This document shows positions 13,052 through 13,417 of a stretch of DNA of 13,417 bases, in pieces. The notes beneath the pieces were generated by a model. That model searched no databases. It was not told where the DNA came from and saw only the letters and a list, made by a program, of their open reading frames with translations. Each line of letters begins with the position of its first letter. Positions within the stretch are counted from its first letter, which is position 1. This DNA comes from DATLAN01 sp035527455 (GTDB taxonomy: Bacteria > Planctomycetota > Planctomycetia > Pirellulales > Thermoguttaceae). A program made the translations under genes and the position numbers. Location: positions 1-13,417 of the forward strand of contig DATLAN010000639.1 of NCBI GenBank assembly GCA_035527455.1, in the 5' to 3' direction.

Positions 13052-13417
13052 TTACTGCTTGAAGTGTCGATCGGCGAAATCCAGGTAGCGTTGCCAATCG
13101 TAGTCGGTCACGTTGTGCCCGCCGCGGCGGATGTGGTAGCCGAGCGTGCCGGCGGCCGGTTTTTCCGGCTCGGGCATCTCGTCGGCCGGCAGGCCCTCGG
13201 TGCCCAGCAGGCGATAGACCGGATCGGCCCCTTTCACCGAGAGGAACTCGCCGCGGGGATCGGCCCAGCGGTCTTCTTCGGCACTGGCGACGTAGGCGGG
13301 CCGGGGCGCGATCAGGGCGATGAGCATGTGCTGGTCGAGGGGCAACTCCGCTTCGCGGCCGTTGTACTTCTTGAAGTTGCCGCAGAACCAGTGGGGAAAC
13401 GACGTGTTGATCCGCGC
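13052..13417 (-). CDS. CE15-type glucuronoyl esterase / acetylxylan esterase-like protein (partial, C-terminal part)
   Basis: The last 121 residues of an alpha/beta-hydrolase whose N-terminal part lies beyond the right edge. The sequence INTSFPHWFCGNFKKYNG, then LPLDQHMLIALIAPRP, then AYVASAEEDRWADPRGEFLS is characteristic of carbohydrate esterase family 15. These enzymes split the ester between lignin alcohols and 4-O-methylglucuronic acid on xylan, and are frequent in planctomycetes. The catalytic histidine is likely the one in RRGGHNVTDYDW near the end, followed by the closing helix YLDFADRHFKQ. The nucleophile serine is outside the window. The frame continues open to the window edge, so the TTG-like start at 13345 is internal. 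Family members are normally exported; the signal peptide cannot be seen here. The call is firm at family level. Confidence 0.88.
   Translation of the reverse strand, partial: ARINTSFPHWFCGNFKKYNGREAELPLDQHMLIALIAPRPAYVASAEEDRWADPRGEFLSVKGADPVYRLLGTEGLPADEMPEPEKPAAGTLGYHIRRGGHNVTDYDWQRYLDFADRHFKQ

Overview
The window looks like chromosomal DNA from a planctomycete, probably related to the Pirellulales. This is inference from three things: high G+C coding sequence (a hand count of 5281-5340 gives 44/60 G+C); weak or absent Shine-Dalgarno sites for most genes; and a typical planctomycete protein set (a Tat-exported Gfo/Idh/MocA oxidoreductase, a TIGR03067-like small protein, a CE15-type glucuronoyl esterase, a HEAT-repeat exported protein). 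No tRNA, rRNA, CRISPR array or transposase gene was seen.

Layout. 1-1444 (minus): a NodB-like polysaccharide deacetylase overlapping by four bases (GTGA) an LpxD-like hexapeptide acyltransferase that runs off the left edge; this looks like a surface-glycan or lipid gene pair. 1610-1688: a perfect 33-bp-arm palindrome. About 1717-2067 (plus): a TIGR03067-like gene that seems to have lost its 5' end. 2108-2821 (minus): an integral-membrane isoprenylcysteine/phospholipid methyltransferase family protein. 2904-4390 (minus): a tight three-gene operon of lower G+C, made of an unrecognised 196-aa protein, a coiled-coil plus HicB-like protein, and a small HicA-like protein. It looks like an atypical toxin-antitoxin module with a third gene and is the best candidate here for an undescribed system. 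4391-4848: a gene-free stretch with promoters on both strands and stacked stem-loops.

4849-6231: argH (argininosuccinate lyase). 6355-8604: an exported HEAT-repeat protein containing a degenerate receiver (CheY-like) domain. 8654-8729: a second copy of the palindrome. 8832-9890: a sigma-54 activator with no sensory domain, followed by a clear intrinsic terminator. 10070-11428 (minus): a Tat-exported Gfo/Idh/MocA oxidoreductase. 11637-12923 (plus): hemL, diverging from it. 13052-13417 (minus): the C-terminal end of a glucuronoyl esterase.

The conserved housekeeping genes (argH, hemL) sit among accessory genes. The functional links best supported by position are the deacetylase/acyltransferase pair and the three-gene HicB/HicA-like operon; the remaining genes look independently transcribed. 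All calls come from reading the sequence by eye; no database search was run.
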